A stretch of DNA of 64,000 nucleotides, taken from the NCBI GenBank assembly GCA_963769045.1, contig CAVYKK010000026.1:1-64000 (forward strand), given 5' to 3'. A program made the position numbers and the translations under genes. Shown here piece after piece: positions 26,123 through 33,407 of this stretch (the first letter of the stretch is position 1; each line of letters opens with the position of its first letter). The DNA is from Methanocella_A sp963769045 (GTDB taxonomy: Archaea; Halobacteriota; Methanocellia; Methanocellales; Methanocellaceae). The notes under the pieces were generated by a model. It made no database searches. It was not told the origin of the DNA and saw only the letters and a list, made by a program, of their open reading frames with translations.

Positions 26123-26166
26123 CGTTAGTCTCTTATCTGTTTCCCAACCTATTTCCTGAAGCGAGC

Positions 26167-27021
26167 TTACTTTGTTGCCGCCATGTTAGCCTGCATGCCG
26201 GTCTGCGTGCCGGTCATGGTGGGCTTCACGTTCATGGCGCTGGACGGGATGTTAGCCATCTGGCGGTTTGCACCCATGCCCATGCCCATGCCCTGGTTCA
26301 TGCCAAGGCCTTTGTTCATGCCGAAGCCCCTGTTCAGGCCAAGGTTGTTGAAGCCGCCGACGCCAAGGCCGACGTTGTTGAAGCCGGCGCCGGTGCCTAG
26401 GCCAAATCCGCCGACACCTGTGCCGAGACCGAGGCCATATCCGCCAAGGCCTGCTGCACCGATGCCATCGTAGGGAGCGCCGATGCCAGCGCCGATGCCA
26501 GCGCCGCACGGGCTAGCCGCGGGTGCCACAAGAGGAGCACCTGCTCCACATGGGCCTCCCAGGGGAACCGTAGTGACCTGCGGAACCAGGTTCGTCACGG
26601 GCACGGTCGCCGGGACCGGGACGGTGACTGGTACTGTCGTCGATGTGACCGCGGGGGTCACGACTGGCACGGGTATTGTCTCCGGGACGATCACTGCCCT
26701 CGGCACCGTTACTGGCGCGAAACTTGTGACAGGGACCGTTATGGGTACCTGCTGCGGAACCGTCGTGGGTACAGTCACGGGTATTTCTGTCGTGACCGGG
26801 ACGTTACAATAGACCTGTGCGATACAATCCTGCGGGGGCCCTACCGCTACGGGCCCGGGACCGCATGGTCCACCCAACGGACCTCCAATTCCTGCTCCAA
26901 GTCCGAATCCAGCCCCTATTCCACCGCCGCCAAGCCCAAACTGGGCGAAAGCGGGTGCGGTAACCAATAGAGTAGCCACTACAACGAGTAGGGCTACAGT
27001 TACTTTATTTGCCATATTCAT
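26167..27021 (-). CDS. Exported low-complexity protein with Val-Pro-Thr and Gly/Asn/Met blocks
   Basis: 284 residues. A Sec signal (VTVALLVVVATLLVTAPAFA) is followed by a Gly-rich block with CGPG and DCIAQVYC. Then come about 90 residues of TVP/PVTVP repeats (about 80-170), then Gly/Leu/Asn repeats (GLGVGGFNNLGLNRGFGMNK) and a Met-rich tail. The start has GGAGGTG six bases upstream. A beta-strand-like TVP spacer between Gly-rich ends suggests a structural surface or matrix protein. No family recognised. Confidence 0.75.
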   Translation of the reverse strand: MNMANKVTVALLVVVATLLVTAPAFAQFGLGGGGIGAGFGLGAGIGGPLGGPCGPGPVAVGPPQDCIAQVYCNVPVTTEIPVTVPTTVPQQVPITVPVTSFAPVTVPRAVIVPETIPVPVVTPAVTSTTVPVTVPVPATVPVTNLVPQVTTVPLGGPCGAGAPLVAPAASPCGAGIGAGIGAPYDGIGAAGLGGYGLGLGTGVGGFGLGTGAGFNNVGLGVGGFNNLGLNRGFGMNKGLGMNQGMGMGMGANRQMANIPSSAMNVKPTMTGTQTGMQANMAATK

Positions 27022-27429
27022 AACTACACCTCCGAAACTGCAATGTTATCTCTACCCATACAAAATAAATATATTATTATTTAAAAATACGATTTGTAAG
27101 CGTACTGGAGTATTTTATCGCATTCTGGGTATTATCCATTGCTGGTTGTTAAAACAAAAGGCGATAATAAGCAATTAGTTATAAATATACCGTAATATTG
27201 CTTGTATTAGTAAAACAATGCATAATTGCTCTGCGATTGTCTCGAAGAAGCTCAAGAAGTAATAAAATGTATCGGACACTGTGCATAAACTGAGGTAATG
27301 TCATAAAAAAAGGCGGTTGGCCCGCTCAGGCGCCTCAGTCAACCCTGTCAGGTTGGGCAAGGAAAAAGGTAAAAGGCGTTACCGGCTTCAGAGAAGACGT
27401 CATCGGCTTCAGAGAAGACGTCGTCAGCT
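27022..27429. other. Intergenic region with AT-rich promoter block and short 3' repeats
   Basis: 27064-27094 holds the AT-rich block (AATATATTATTATTTAAAAA then TACGAT) shared with other genes of the cluster. 27383-27435 holds a 21-base repeat (CGGCTTCAGAGAAGACGTCAT) present 2.6 times and ending at the next gene's stop. Nothing coding is seen. Confidence 0.5.
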
Positions 27430-27903
27430 TCAGAACGCCGGGAACCCGGACAACCCGGCCCATGGCAGCGCTACCTGTGCATCCGAGATGCGGTTGTTCG
27501 TGGCGATGAAGTTGTTGAACGTCGTCCGGCTCGCGTCACCGGTGGCCAGTGGTATCCCGAACGCCGAACCGTCGAACCCGGTCGCGTGCGCCTCATCCAT
27601 GCTCAGGCCCAGGCTGTACCCGATGTTCGCATCGGTCAGGGCACCTACGCCCCCGAAACCGTACGGGTAGCCCGCCAACGTGCTCAGATCGAGGTCGACA
27701 CCCCACGTCACCCCGAGATCCATCTGCTCGAGCCCGAAAGCTGTACCTGCCGCCTCGACTTGCTTGCCGATATTAAAATTGACCGTGTCACCCAGGTGCT
27801 TGTCGAAGGTGATCCCTGTACCTATGAATGCGCCGGCAGGTGCCATAAATGATGCGATCTGGACAACCGCCAGTACCAGGATCAGAGCTCTCCTCATATC
27901 CAT
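27430..27903 (-). CDS. Exported FP-repeat protein 2
   Basis: 157 residues from ATG 27903 (MDMRRALILVLAVVQIASFM, APAGAF cleavage), with GAGGAGGG eight bases upstream. The mature protein is small, Gly/Ala/aromatic-rich and Cys-free. SAFGIPLATGDASRTTFNNF with DAQVALPWAGL is a divergent copy of the about 38-residue unit. Function unknown; probably surface-exposed. Confidence 0.7.
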   Translation of the reverse strand: MDMRRALILVLAVVQIASFMAPAGAFIGTGITFDKHLGDTVNFNIGKQVEAAGTAFGLEQMDLGVTWGVDLDLSTLAGYPYGFGGVGALTDANIGYSLGLSMDEAHATGFDGSAFGIPLATGDASRTTFNNFIATNNRISDAQVALPWAGLSGFPAF

Positions 27904-27974
27904 ATCTACCCTCCTCAATTTGTATGTATACTATTATTTATTTTTGTTAAATATATTTGTAGAACAATAAGCGA

Positions 27975-28203
27975 ACATTGGACACAAAGGGCACAAAGGC
28001 CACGAAGGCCACGAAGGGCATTGAATATTAAATGCACTATTGACATTAAGGGCATAAAGGCTATAAAGGGCATAAAGGGCACAGAAGGTACGAATCCTTT
28101 ACAAAATATTTTAGGCAAGCCCTTAGCGCATATATTGCCATTCGTGCCCTTCGTGGCCTTAGTGCCCTTAGTGCCCTTAGTGCCCTTAGTGTCAAATGCC
28201 CTA
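27975..28203. repeat. Long palindrome F (GGCACAAAGG type)
   Basis: The left arm is made of GGACACAAAGGGCACAAAGG and GGCCACGAAGG words. An inner part has GGCATAAAGG words. The right arm (about 28138-28195) is the inverted form (CTTCGTGGCCTTAGTGCCCT). Total length about 229 bases, 3' of the Trp/Gly protein gene and upstream of the 27.4 kb gene. Confidence 0.85.
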
Positions 28204-28269
28204 AAAAGAAACTGGGAGTAAGCGGTTTGGCGCTCCCTCCCGAATTTTTTCTCTTTCTTCTCGTGTAGC

Positions 28270-28527
28270 TCAGGTCAGGTCGAACCGGACATGTGGTAAG
28301 TATTTACCACCAGCCGCCCCAGCCGAGGCCGGAGCCCCAGCCCCAGCCGGGCCCCAGGGCCAGCCCCAGCCGCCCCAGCCGCCCCAGCCGAGGCCGCCCC
28401 AGCCGCCCCAGCCGCCGCCCCAGCCACCCCAGCCACCCCAGCCGCCCCACCAGGCGACTGCGGGCAGCGTGAGTGCCAGCGCGGCTAACACGAGAAGAAC
28501 GAATATGGCTATTTTCTTAAAGCTCAC
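28270..28527 (-). CDS. Exported Trp-Gly repeat protein
   Basis: About 85 residues from GTG 28527, preceded by GGGGGGAATGAT. A Sec signal (KKIAIFVLLVLAALALTLPA) is followed directly by about 40 residues of WGG repeats (AWWGGWGGWGGWGGGWGGWG) and an Ala/Gly tail ending KYLPHVRFDLT. More than a quarter of the mature core is Trp. I recognise no family. It belongs to the cluster by location, orientation and promoter. Confidence 0.65.
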   Translation of the reverse strand: MSFKKIAIFVLLVLAALALTLPAVAWWGGWGGWGGWGGGWGGWGGLGWGGWGGWGWPWGPAGAGAPASAGAAGGKYLPHVRFDLT

Positions 28528-28812
28528 ATCATTCCCCCCTGCAAAATGAAAGTACACAAGTAATAATAAATAAGTTATTATAATAAATTCACGAAATCAC
28601 CCCGTTAAGACGATGATTTGGTATTATATGTTAATGACGGCCTTTATAGCAGGAAATAAGCCCGATTTAACGATATCTGGTGCAAACCACCGGACATTAA
28701 TCGTCTGAAATTCAAAAATGCTGGTTAAATTTTGGAGCCCGAATAGGTCATGGGGAATGATATTCCCCAGTATTCCTCTCCGGGCAACGTTTCACGCTGC
28801 CTGCTTATAAAT

Positions 28813-29692
28813 TTAGCAGACACCCGCGGGAATTGCTGCAGGCACCGCGGCCGGAACGGGCACGGGCACGGGCAGCACAGGCGGTGCGCACACCGGTGGA
28901 ATCAGGGAAGCGCCCCATGCACCCAGCGTGAACGGGAATCCGAACCCGTGCGCGCCGAAGAACAGCGGCATGCTCCTGACACAGCCACCCAGGCCGAAAG
29001 CCCACGGCGTAATGCCGAAGCCGGGCCCGGGACAGAAGCCCTCAGTGCCCATGATAAAGGGCAGCGCCTGACAGACGCTTGCTGCGGGCAGGACCGCGGG
29101 TACTGGTACTGGCAGTACCGGCGGTGCGCACACCGGCGGGATCAGCGAAGCGCCCCATGCACCCAGCGTGAACGGGAATCCGAACCCGTGCGCGCCGAAG
29201 AACAGCGGCATGCTCCTGACACAGCCACCAAGGCCGAAAGCCCACGGCGTAATGCCAAAGCCAGGTCCCGGAGCAAAGCCCTCAGTGCCCATGATAAAGG
29301 GCAACGCCTGACACGTGCTCCCGAGGAAGCACGGGCTGAAGAACGAACCGGCACCGAAGCACGGGCTGAACTGGTTCCATCCCGAGACCGAAGGGTCCTA
29401 ATCCTGCACCCAGACCCCAGTTGAACGGGAATCCACCGATGCCGAACTGGCTAAAGCCCCAGTTGAACGGGAACCCGAACCCACCGAACGCGCCGAATCC
29501 GCCAACGCCAATCCCTGCCGCCGTGGCCGAGAACGAGGATGCGGAAGAGATCCCCGCACCGATGGCGGTACCGGATGCAACGGCAGTACCGGCTCCAATG
29601 CCTGCGCCGATCGCAGCAGATGCCGGCATACAGAACGCAATGAGAGCGACGGCCAGCATCGATAGTACGGCTAATTTCTTTATTGAACTCAT
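28813..29692 (-). CDS. Exported Gly/Phe/Pro-rich protein with internal duplication, one frameshift
   Basis: The N-terminal frame (from ATG 29692, GGGGGG upstream) has a signal (LAVLSMLAVALIAFCMPASA) and a GFGFPFNWG-rich part. Near 29388 the frame shifts by one base (GLG then WNQFSPCFGAGS), and continues into two copies of about 80 residues (CQALPFIMGTEGF, FGLGGCVRSMPLFFGAHGFG, CAPPVLPVPVP). The copies are about 243 bases apart and nearly identical in DNA. Paired Cys suggest disulfides. Removing one base restores a protein of about 293 residues. Confidence 0.65.
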
Positions 29693-29998
29693 ACAATCCC
29701 CCCTACTTGACATTGATTAAGTAAAGGAAACGATAATAAATATATTATTATTTATTATAACGAAATCGAACCGGTTTCGAATCTATTATAACAGCAATAT
29801 GACGAAATATGCAGATATCTATTATAACAGCAATGTGACGAAATATGCAGAAATGTCATGCCCAGCAGCGACTCGATGCAGACTGCAGATGACCGGTAAA
29901 AAGCAGGAGACCGTTAAAATAAGGAAAAGAGGGGAGGACTCTGCCTCCGTGCGCCTAAGCGCCGTCATCCGGCGATCTACGTCGTCTGTCAGCAGCCT
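29693..29998. other. Intergenic region with promoter block and tandem 36-base repeat
   Basis: 29738-29766 is the shared AT-rich block ending in TAACGAAAT. 29782-29852 holds two copies of a 36-base unit (CTATTATAACAGCAAT.TGACG then AAATATGCAGA). No gene seen. Confidence 0.5.
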
Positions 29999-30373
29999 TC
30001 AGAGGAACCCCATCGAAGGTACCGGGGAGCCGCCGATGCTCAGGAACGGATACGCGAACGCAAAGTGCTGGTTCTCGTTCATGAACTTGACGCTGCTGAG
30101 CATGTTGCTCTGGACAGCGGTCTGCGAGATCGTCGGGAACGACGATGTGGCGAATACGCCGTCGGTAATCGAGCTGGCCGTGGTCGGGAACGCGATTGCC
30201 GAAGCCTCGTTGTCCGTGGCCACTGCCGTGTCCTTCTCAAACGCCGTTATTGTGTGATCCTGAACCATCTGCGGGAACCCCCAGGACATAGGGACCAGCG
30301 AAGCAGCTGCCGGGGCTGTGAGAATCGCAATGGCCAGCGACAGCATCACTATCGAAAGTAATTTTCTCACCAT
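29999..30373 (-). CDS. Exported FP-repeat protein 3
   Basis: 124 residues with a signal (LSIVMLSLAIAILTAPAAA) and GAGGAGGG upstream. The mature protein is two units: WGFPQMVQDHTITAFEKDTA to AIAFPTT, and SFPTISQTAVQSNML to FAFAYPF. They align with each other and with the 30.6 and 31.5 kb proteins. It lacks Cys. Function unknown; probably exported and assembled on the cell surface. Confidence 0.75.
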   Translation of the reverse strand: MVRKLLSIVMLSLAIAILTAPAAASLVPMSWGFPQMVQDHTITAFEKDTAVATDNEASAIAFPTTASSITDGVFATSSFPTISQTAVQSNMLSSVKFMNENQHFAFAYPFLSIGGSPVPSMGFL

Positions 30374-30573
30374 GATCGTACTACCCTCCTCAATGACTGT
30401 TGTTATGTATCGCTCATACAGATTAATATATTAGTGTGCATAAAAACGAATAATCGGCTTTTATTCCTGAATAAATACGCTCTGGCCCGCGATCCCATAT
30501 ATGCCCTGCATTTGCTGCCACAGGGCGACAGCCATCTTAAAAAACTGCAGGTGAATATCTGATAAAAGAAATG

Positions 30574-30596
30574 AAAGGAGGCTGTCAGCCTCCTTT
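30574..30596 (-). terminator. Terminator of FP-repeat protein 4 gene
   Basis: AAAGGAGGC-TGTCA-GCCTCCTTT is a perfect nine-pair stem seven bases after the stop, followed leftward by a T-rich stretch. Confidence 0.8.
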
Positions 30597-30603
30597 ATTT
30601 AAT

Positions 30604-30999
30604 TTAGAACCCGAAGCCGAAGCCAGGGATTGCGACGCCGCCGACACCGACGAACGGATAGGAGAATGCTGCCTCTTCCGTGGTGGTTGCGAAGTCACAG
30701 TGCGTCATTACCTGTGTCTGGGCTACAGTCTGGGCGATCGACGGGAAAGCGAGATTGAACGCGCCACCGGTCGGGAGACCCGGCAGGGGCGTGAAGATGG
30801 ACTCGCCGGTCGTCGGGAACGACAGGGCAAATGCCTCAGTGTCCGTCGCGGCAGCCGTGTCCCTGTTGAACGCAGTCGTCGTACCAGTCTGTGTGATCGT
30901 CGGGAAACCGAACGATGTCCCGACCAGGTTCGCGCCAGCTGGCAATACAAGAGCGAGCGCCAGCACAAACAGAATTCCGTATGCTATAACCTTACTCAT
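30604..30999 (-). CDS. Exported FP-repeat protein 4
   Basis: 131 residues. Signal: VIAYGILFVLALALVLPAGA. Unit 1: FGFPTITQTGTTTAFNRDTA to ALSFPTT. Unit 2: LAFPSIAQTVAQTQVMTHCD to FSYPFVG. The tail is GVAIPGFGFGF. One Cys per chain in unit 2 could allow a dimer. Nearly identical to the neighbour at 31.5 kb. GAGGAGGG lies just before the ATG. Role unknown. Confidence 0.78.
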   Translation of the reverse strand: MSKVIAYGILFVLALALVLPAGANLVGTSFGFPTITQTGTTTAFNRDTAAATDTEAFALSFPTTGESIFTPLPGLPTGGAFNLAFPSIAQTVAQTQVMTHCDFATTTEEAAFSYPFVGVGGVAIPGFGFGF

Positions 31000-31475
31000 T
31001 AACTACCCTCCTCAATTATTAAAAGTTCTATTGGCAAGCCTCGATTAATATATTATCATTTATAATAACGAAATAACGCCAATTAAAACAGAATAAATTC
31101 AGTTTACGGTTACATTATGCCTTTATATGTAAGACAGGCAACGACCGCGGGCCATAGCGGTGGCAGCAGCGAATCATAGACAAAGAGTGCAGTCATTGTT
31201 ATTACATTTTGTACAGGCTGGCAGGCGCCAGACACAACCGGCGCCAGGCACAACATACACAACGTTCAATAATAAGGCTATACTCATGTATAATATTAGT
31301 ATACGTAAGTGGAAGCCGTTGCCAGAATAGCCCTGTCACACCGGGCTACATGATGCCCATTACGAGCGCATAGCCTGAGCAAGGCAAAATCGTGATTGCC
31401 CCCTGTATGAGCAAACTAAAAAAGATAAAAACTAGGACAGGAGATGTTTATCTCCTGCCACCACTCCTCATTCAG
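31000..31475. other. Intergenic region with promoter block and partial palindrome B
   Basis: 31044-31074 is the shared AT-rich block (ATTAATATATTATCATTTAT, then AATAACGAAAT). 31207-31290 starts with TTTTGTACAGGCTGGC and contains ACAACGTTCAATAA, shared with palindrome A at 35.1 kb, but the right arm is missing. No gene seen. Confidence 0.5.
31438..31457 (-). terminator. Terminator of FP-repeat protein 5 gene
   Basis: CAGGAGAT-GTTT-ATCTCCTG stem, followed on the minus strand by TCCTAGTTTTTATCTTTTTT. Confidence 0.8.
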
Positions 31476-31886
31476 TTACGAAATTCCGCTTAGAACCCGA
31501 AGCCGAAGCCGGGGATTGCGTACTCCGCCGACACCGACGAACGGATAGGAGAATGCTGCCTCCTCAGTCGTGGTGGCGAAGTCACAGTGCGTGAGCACCT
31601 GTGTCTGGGCTACTGTCTGCGCAATGCTCGGGAACGCCAGGTTGAACGCGCCACCGGTCGGGAGACCCGGCAGGGGCGTGAAGATGGACTCGCCGGTCGT
31701 CGGGAACGACAGGGCAAATGCCTCAGTGTCCGTCGCGGCAGCCGTGTCCCTGTTGAACGCAGTCGTCGTACCAGTCTGTGTGATCGTCGGGAAACCGAAC
31801 GCGGTCCCGACCAGGCTTGCACTCGCCGGCACAATGATGCAGAGCGCCAGCACAAACAGAATTCCGTATGCTATAACCTTACTCAT
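31476..31886 (-). CDS. Exported FP-repeat protein 5 (3' frameshift)
   Basis: This close paralogue of protein 4 has the same signal type (VIAYGILFVLALCIIVPASA). Its mature sequence is almost identical up to SYPFVGVGG. After that a one-base insertion near 31515-31520 (GGAGTACGC versus GGCGTCGC) changes the end to RNPRLRLRVLSGIS; without it the protein would end IPGFGFGF with a stop near 31491. GAGGAGGG precedes the start. Either a recent mutation or a sequencing error. Confidence 0.75.
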   Translation of the reverse strand: MSKVIAYGILFVLALCIIVPASASLVGTAFGFPTITQTGTTTAFNRDTAAATDTEAFALSFPTTGESIFTPLPGLPTGGAFNLAFPSIAQTVAQTQVLTHCDFATTTEEAAFSYPFVGVGGVRNPRLRLRVLSGIS

Positions 31887-32227
31887 TAACTACCCTCCTC
31901 AATAAGCAAGTCAATGTTACTAATATATAATTAAATATATTTTCTACTTTTGTGGTGAATAACAGGCGCAATAGATCGGTTATTGACAGGAACTGGCAGG
32001 GCATCGTTACTTTTAGCCAGGAAAGGCAAATACGGTAAGCATGAGGCCAAAAGCCTTTTCTGCACATGCGGGCGGCATGACAGGAATTCCATCTGTTGTC
32101 GAGGACCGGCAAATATGTACCGTTGGGAAGAGTACATCCACTTTGACAGGGTAAAATATTATATGTAGAAACAAATTAGTCCGTTTGGAGACTCTTTAAT
32201 GATATCACCGGTCAGGAGGAGTAACTG
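31887..32227. other. Intergenic region, no gene seen
   Basis: The left 60 bases are AT-rich (AATATATAATTAAATATATT) and probably hold the promoter of FP-repeat protein 5. AAAATATTATATG at about 32153 is a TATA-like box for the rightward gene. Between them I see no convincing gene. Confidence 0.4.
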
Positions 32228-32533
32228 GTGCTCATGGACGAGGAACTGGTAAAGATTGTGCTGAACAGTGACGAGTTCAAGCGGGCCTCTTCCATTAACG
32301 AGGTGAAGAACGTGGTCCGCCGGGTGCTGCGCAAGCGGCTGATCGACCTGCATATCGACGACAGCAACGATGTCACGGTCAGGGAGTGCCTGGTGAACAG
32401 GCATATCGAATGGATCTTCCTGAAAATCCTGAATGATGTCGACGGCATTCTGATGATACCCGAATACTACGACGACCTTGAATATTTTAGAAACACGCGG
32501 GAACATAATCCGGCGACCGGGTGCGAACGCTAA
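32228..32533 (+). CDS. Small acidic/helical protein of unknown function
   Basis: 101 residues starting at GTG 32228 (GGAGGAG six bases upstream) or ATG 32234. The sequence is helical (DEELVKIVLNSDEFKRASSI, NEVKNVVRRVLRKRLIDLHI) with no Cys pairs or membrane segment. It stands alone between the exported cluster and eS6. I recognise no family. Confidence 0.6.
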   Translation: MLMDEELVKIVLNSDEFKRASSINEVKNVVRRVLRKRLIDLHIDDSNDVTVRECLVNRHIEWIFLKILNDVDGILMIPEYYDDLEYFRNTREHNPATGCER

Positions 32534-32596
32534 GCTGAAGACCGCAAATATCCGGGATATTTAAAATATCGAAGAGTCGGACGTTAAAAAAGAACA

Positions 32597-32623
32597 GAGC
32601 CGGGTCCTGAAAGAGCCCGGGCT
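32597..32623 (-). terminator. Terminator after the eS6 gene
   Basis: AGCCCGGG pairs with CCGGGCT-like sequence across a loop of about 10 bases. On the minus strand it is followed by CTGTTCTTTTTT. Confidence 0.65.
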
Positions 32624-33063
32624 TATCTCTTCGTGGCTGCGGGCCTGGAAGCGCCTGGCACACCCACGTTTTCCTTCTTTTCCTTCTTGGGCACGAGCTC
32701 GTCGAGCGTTTTCTCGCCGTACCCGGTGACCTTCGCGTTAAGCTGGACAAAATCGCCGGTGATCTCGTTGCCACGGAGGAGCTTCCGTTTCCTCATGCCG
32801 TCAGCGACCGGGTGGTACCCTACTCCGCCAGAGACTAATATTCTCCTGCGGACCGCGCCGGGGAGGTCTCCCCTCATAGGCATGCCGTCCTTGTCGGAAC
32901 CGCCGGTGATCACCAGCTTGTAACCCGGCAGCCCTGCCGCGTCGCCCTCGATCTCCGAGCCGATGGGCCTGCCGATGAACTTGTTAGACTTAGCACCGGT
33001 CACGTCGACGTTGTACGCCTTGCCGGTCTTCGGATCTGATACTACTAGCTTGAAATCTGCCAT
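32623..33063 (-). CDS. rps6e: Small ribosomal subunit protein eS6
   Basis: 146 residues from ATG 33063 (MADFKLVVSDPKTGKAYNVD). GRPIGSEIEGDAAGLPGYKL, ITGGSDKDGMPMRGDLPGAV and RRRILVSGGVGYHP are diagnostic of eS6. The Lys-rich C-terminal tail (EKKENVGVPGASRPAATKR) is variable. It is monocistronic, with tandem operator-like palindromes about 65-105 bases upstream of the start. Confidence 0.95.
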   Translation of the reverse strand: MADFKLVVSDPKTGKAYNVDVTGAKSNKFIGRPIGSEIEGDAAGLPGYKLVITGGSDKDGMPMRGDLPGAVRRRILVSGGVGYHPVADGMRKRKLLRGNEITGDFVQLNAKVTGYGEKTLDELVPKKEKKENVGVPGASRPAATKR

Positions 33064-33126
33064 CTTATGTCTCCTTTCTCTACTTCTTGATACGGATAAA
33101 GATTTATAAGTTTTACCTGTAGCCAT

Positions 33127-33168
33127 CCTGTCGCTTCGTGACGGTTCATCCTGTCACATCATGACAGT
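33127..33168. promoter_or_regulatory. Tandem operator-like palindromes between eS6 and glutamate-synthase-like genes
   Basis: Two adjacent 23-base units, ATCCTGTCGCTTCGTGACGG and ATCCTGTCACATCATGACAG, are imperfect direct repeats. Each is itself an inverted repeat (CTGTC.C...G.GACRG). They lie in a divergent promoter region. Confidence 0.55.
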
Positions 33169-33407
33169 ATCGTCAAGCGAGGGAATCGGCATAAAATGCA
33201 GGCATCCTGCATATATAAATATTGCGGTTTTCAGGGTCGCCAGAATGAAAGTAACACGTTCATCAGTGGATGACTCGACCTGACCGAGACATGCCATAGT
33301 TCATATTGATCGGAATGCGCTGGCTTATCACACTTTATAAACCTATCGCTGCGAAACAGTAATATTTATAAATGAGAAGCCAGATGCCTATTATTGGTGA
33401 AGCTATC

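Noticed and set aside
27960..28210. Possible CRISPR array (short repeats)
   Set aside because: Units are contiguous 9-10 base words without unique spacers and are mirrored in a second arm; no cas genes in the window.
28750..29424. 224-codon rightward frame with repeated RERESEPVRAEEQ-like sequence
   Set aside because: It mirrors the duplicated exported protein on the other strand; repeats come from the DNA duplication.
31879..32168. Small frames in the gap between FP-repeat protein 5 and the 32.2 kb gene
   Set aside because: No ribosome-binding site, biased composition or conservation clue.
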